Positions 62,301-64,000 of a DNA stretch of 64,000 nt are shown in pieces (within the stretch, counting starts at the first letter, position 1; each line of letters begins with the position of its first letter). A program made the position numbers and the translations under genes. Origin of the DNA: Mesorhizobium atlanticum (GTDB lineage Bacteria; Pseudomonadota; Alphaproteobacteria; Rhizobiales; Rhizobiaceae); the NCBI RefSeq assembly GCF_003289965.1, contig NZ_QMBQ01000005.1, positions 496,001-560,000 of the forward strand. The letters are read 5' to 3'. The notes under the pieces were generated by a model that worked only from the letters and a program-made list of their open reading frames with translations, was not told where the DNA came from and did not search any database.

Positions 62301-64000
62301 TTATGCTCTGAGCACGCCACCCGTCTGCTTGCTGACGTTCTCGACGATGCGCTTGGCCAGCGCCTCGAAATCCTCGTCGGTCAGGGTTTTTTCGACCGGC
62401 TGGATCGAGACCTCGATGGCGATCGACTTCTTGGCTTCGCCAAGTGAGGCGCCCTCGAAAACGTCGAACACCGAAACGCCGGTGACCAGCTTCTTGTCGG
62501 CGGCAAGTGCTGCCCGCACCAGGGTGCCGGCCTCGACCGTCTTGTCGACGACGAAGGCGAAGTCGCGCTTCACCGCCTGGAAGGGCGAGAGTTCCAGCTT
62601 CGGCTTGGTGCGCGTCGGCTTGGCCTTCGGCTCCGGCACGGCGTCGACGAACACCTCGAAGCCGCAGAGCGGACCTGAAGCGTCCAGCCCGTCCAGCGTC
62701 TTCGGATGGAATTCGCCGAAAGTGCCGAGCACGGTCTTGGGGCCGAGCTTGATCGTGCCGGAACGTCCCGGATGATACCAGGCCGGACCGCCCGGCTCGA
62801 TCTGCAGCCGGTCGACCGGCGCGCCACAGGCTTCCAGTGCCGCGATCGCATCCGCCTTGGCGTCGAACACGCCGACCGGGCCTGAATTGCCGGCCCAGCT
62901 GCGGCCCGAACCTTCGAGCTTCGCCGTGCCGCGACGCACGCCGGCCGCTACGCGCCGCTGCTGTTCGGGCGTGTCACCCTCATAGGTGCCGGACACCTCG
63001 AACAGCGCCACGTCGCCGATGCCGCGGTCGGCATTGCGCTGCGCGGCGGAAATCAGCCCAGGCAGCAGCGAGGGCCGCATGTCGGACATGTCGGCGGCGA
63101 TCGGGTTGGCGAGTTTCAGGCCGTTCTGGCCGCCGCCGAACAGCTCGGCGTGCTTGGCCGGGATGAACGACCAGGTCACGGCCTCCATCATGCCTCGCAC
63201 CGCCAGCGCTCGCTTGGCGGCGCGGGTGCGCACCTGCAGCGTGGTCAGGATCTTGCCGTTGACGGCATCATGTGAGGTGAGCGGCTGCGGCGCGATGTTG
63301 TCGACGCCGTGGATGCGCATCACCTCTTCGACCAGGTCGGCCTTGCCGTCGACATCCGGCCGCCAGGACGGCACCTTCACCTTGACGACGTCGCCCGAGC
63401 CCTGCGGCTCGAAGCCGAGGCGGGTCAGGATACCGAGGGCTTCCTCCCTCGGCACCTCGATGCCGGTCAGCCGCTTCACTTCCGACAGCGGGAAGGTGAC
63501 GACTTTCGCCTTATGGCCGGCATAGCCCGCCACCTCCATCTCGCTCGGCGTGCCGCCGCAGAAATCGAGCACCAGCTTGGTCGCAAGCTCCACGCCCGGC
63601 ACCATGAATTCCGGATCGACGCCGCGCTCGAAGCGATAGCGCGCATCGGTGATGATGCCGAGCGCGCGGCCGGTGCGGGCCGTGGTGATCGGGTCCCAGA
63701 GCGCCGATTCGATCAGCACGTCGGTGGTGTTCTCGTCGCAGCCCGAGTGCTCGCCGCCCATGATGCCGGCGATCGATTCGACACCATTGTCGTCGGCGAT
63801 CACGCACATTTCCGGCGTCAGCCTGTATTCGCGCCCGTCAAGCGCCAGCACCTTTTCGCCGTCCCTGGCGCGCCGCACCACGAGGTTGCCGGCGACCTTC
63901 TTCGCGTCGAACACATGCAGCGGCCGGCCGCGGTCGAAGGTGACGTAGTTGGTGATGTCGACCAGCGCGCTGATCGGGCGAAGCCCGATGGCGATCAGCC
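62301..64000 (-). CDS. pheT: Phenylalanyl-tRNA synthetase beta subunit, C-terminal two thirds (runs off right edge)
   Basis: PheT pairs with PheS to charge tRNA-Phe. The visible ~566 codons start inside the B3/B4 editing domain (LVDITNYVTFDRGRPLHVFD near the edge). Then come the B5 domain, the catalytic-like core (ARYRFERGVDPEFMVPGVEL) and the C-terminal anticodon-binding domain (FQAVKRDFAFVVDKTVEAGT, with SIQPVEKTLTDEDFEALAKR). Full-length PheT has ~800 residues, so its start and presumably pheS lie to the right. A gene for phenylalanine hydroxylase lies at the opposite end of the window. Confidence 0.95.
   Translation of the reverse strand, partial: LIAIGLRPISALVDITNYVTFDRGRPLHVFDAKKVAGNLVVRRARDGEKVLALDGREYRLTPEMCVIADDNGVESIAGIMGGEHSGCDENTTDVLIESALWDPITTARTGRALGIITDARYRFERGVDPEFMVPGVELATKLVLDFCGGTPSEMEVAGYAGHKAKVVTFPLSEVKRLTGIEVPREEALGILTRLGFEPQGSGDVVKVKVPSWRPDVDGKADLVEEVMRIHGVDNIAPQPLTSHDAVNGKILTTLQVRTRAAKRALAVRGMMEAVTWSFIPAKHAELFGGGQNGLKLANPIAADMSDMRPSLLPGLISAAQRNADRGIGDVALFEVSGTYEGDTPEQQRRVAAGVRRGTAKLEGSGRSWAGNSGPVGVFDAKADAIAALEACGAPVDRLQIEPGGPAWYHPGRSGTIKLGPKTVLGTFGEFHPKTLDGLDASGPLCGFEVFVDAVPEPKAKPTRTKPKLELSPFQAVKRDFAFVVDKTVEAGTLVRAALAADKKLVTGVSVFDVFEGASLGEAKKSIAIEVSIQPVEKTLTDEDFEALAKRIVENVSKQTGGVLRA

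Overview
The window is about 64 kb of GC-rich chromosomal DNA from an alphaproteobacterium of the Rhizobiales, most probably Mesorhizobium or a close relative. This rests on the protein sequences (PhhA, RpmH/RnpA/YidC, EngB, ArgB and PheT all look rhizobial), on strong third-position GC, on Tat and MFS genes typical of the group, and on several families of short palindromic intergenic repeats of the rhizobial type. No phage, insertion sequence, plasmid origin or CRISPR array is visible.

Layout. 0-6.7 kb: the start of phenylalanine 4-hydroxylase diverges from an Lrp/AsnC regulator; then a B12-binding radical SAM protein, argB, an ECF sigma / RskA-like anti-sigma / fasciclin cassette and an exported MsrB. 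6.7-10.5 kb: an EmrAB-type efflux pair diverges from a TetR regulator, with two clear palindromic operators between them. 10.6-17 kb: an FtsK-type translocase with no membrane domain, a TPR protein, an uncharacterised protein, EngB, a Vat/CatB-like acetyltransferase and a small secreted protein. 17-20.4 kb: a second, unrelated marR-emrA-emrB operon. 20.5-26.5 kb: a secreted protein, the core block yidC-rnpA-rpmH, an orphan sensor histidine kinase and tRNA-Arg(ACG).

26.5-32.1 kb is an accessory zone behind the tRNA. It has an XRE-cupin regulator diverging from an Old Yellow Enzyme/4Fe-4S oxidoreductase, an alpha/beta hydrolase, a small ORF, and decayed pieces of a monooxygenase, an amidase, an ABC permease and a CoA-transferase. 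32.1-36.3 kb: a RibD/DHFR-like reductase, an MFS transporter, a BBE-type FAD oxidase and a LysR regulator.

36.5-39.2 kb holds a compact three-gene unit: an NrtR-like Nudix/winged-helix protein with a degenerate Nudix box, an SPFH protein without membrane segments, and an NAD-kinase-like protein with an altered GGDG motif. A palindrome overlaps the likely promoter. 39.2-46.8 kb is a hydrogenase-4-like operon (xre-hyfB-C-E-F-G-I) whose large subunit has lost NiFe ligands, so it should be a membrane ion-pumping complex of the Ehr type rather than a hydrogenase. 46.9-52.2 kb is a Pls/PosA-type single-module NRPS with a GNAT acetyltransferase and its own phosphopantetheinyl transferase. 52.3-64 kb: an ECF sigma with a SnoaL-like tail, a small protein, a PanE-like reductase, a KstD-like dehydrogenase, a Gfo/Idh/MocA protein, a YceI/cytochrome b561 pair, LysR with a divergent aldo-keto reductase, a DUF925 nucleotidyltransferase and the 3' two thirds of pheT.

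The most interesting parts are the Nudix-SPFH-NADK-like unit, the metal-less Hyf-like complex and the Pls-like synthetase cluster. All calls come from reading the sequence; no database search was made.
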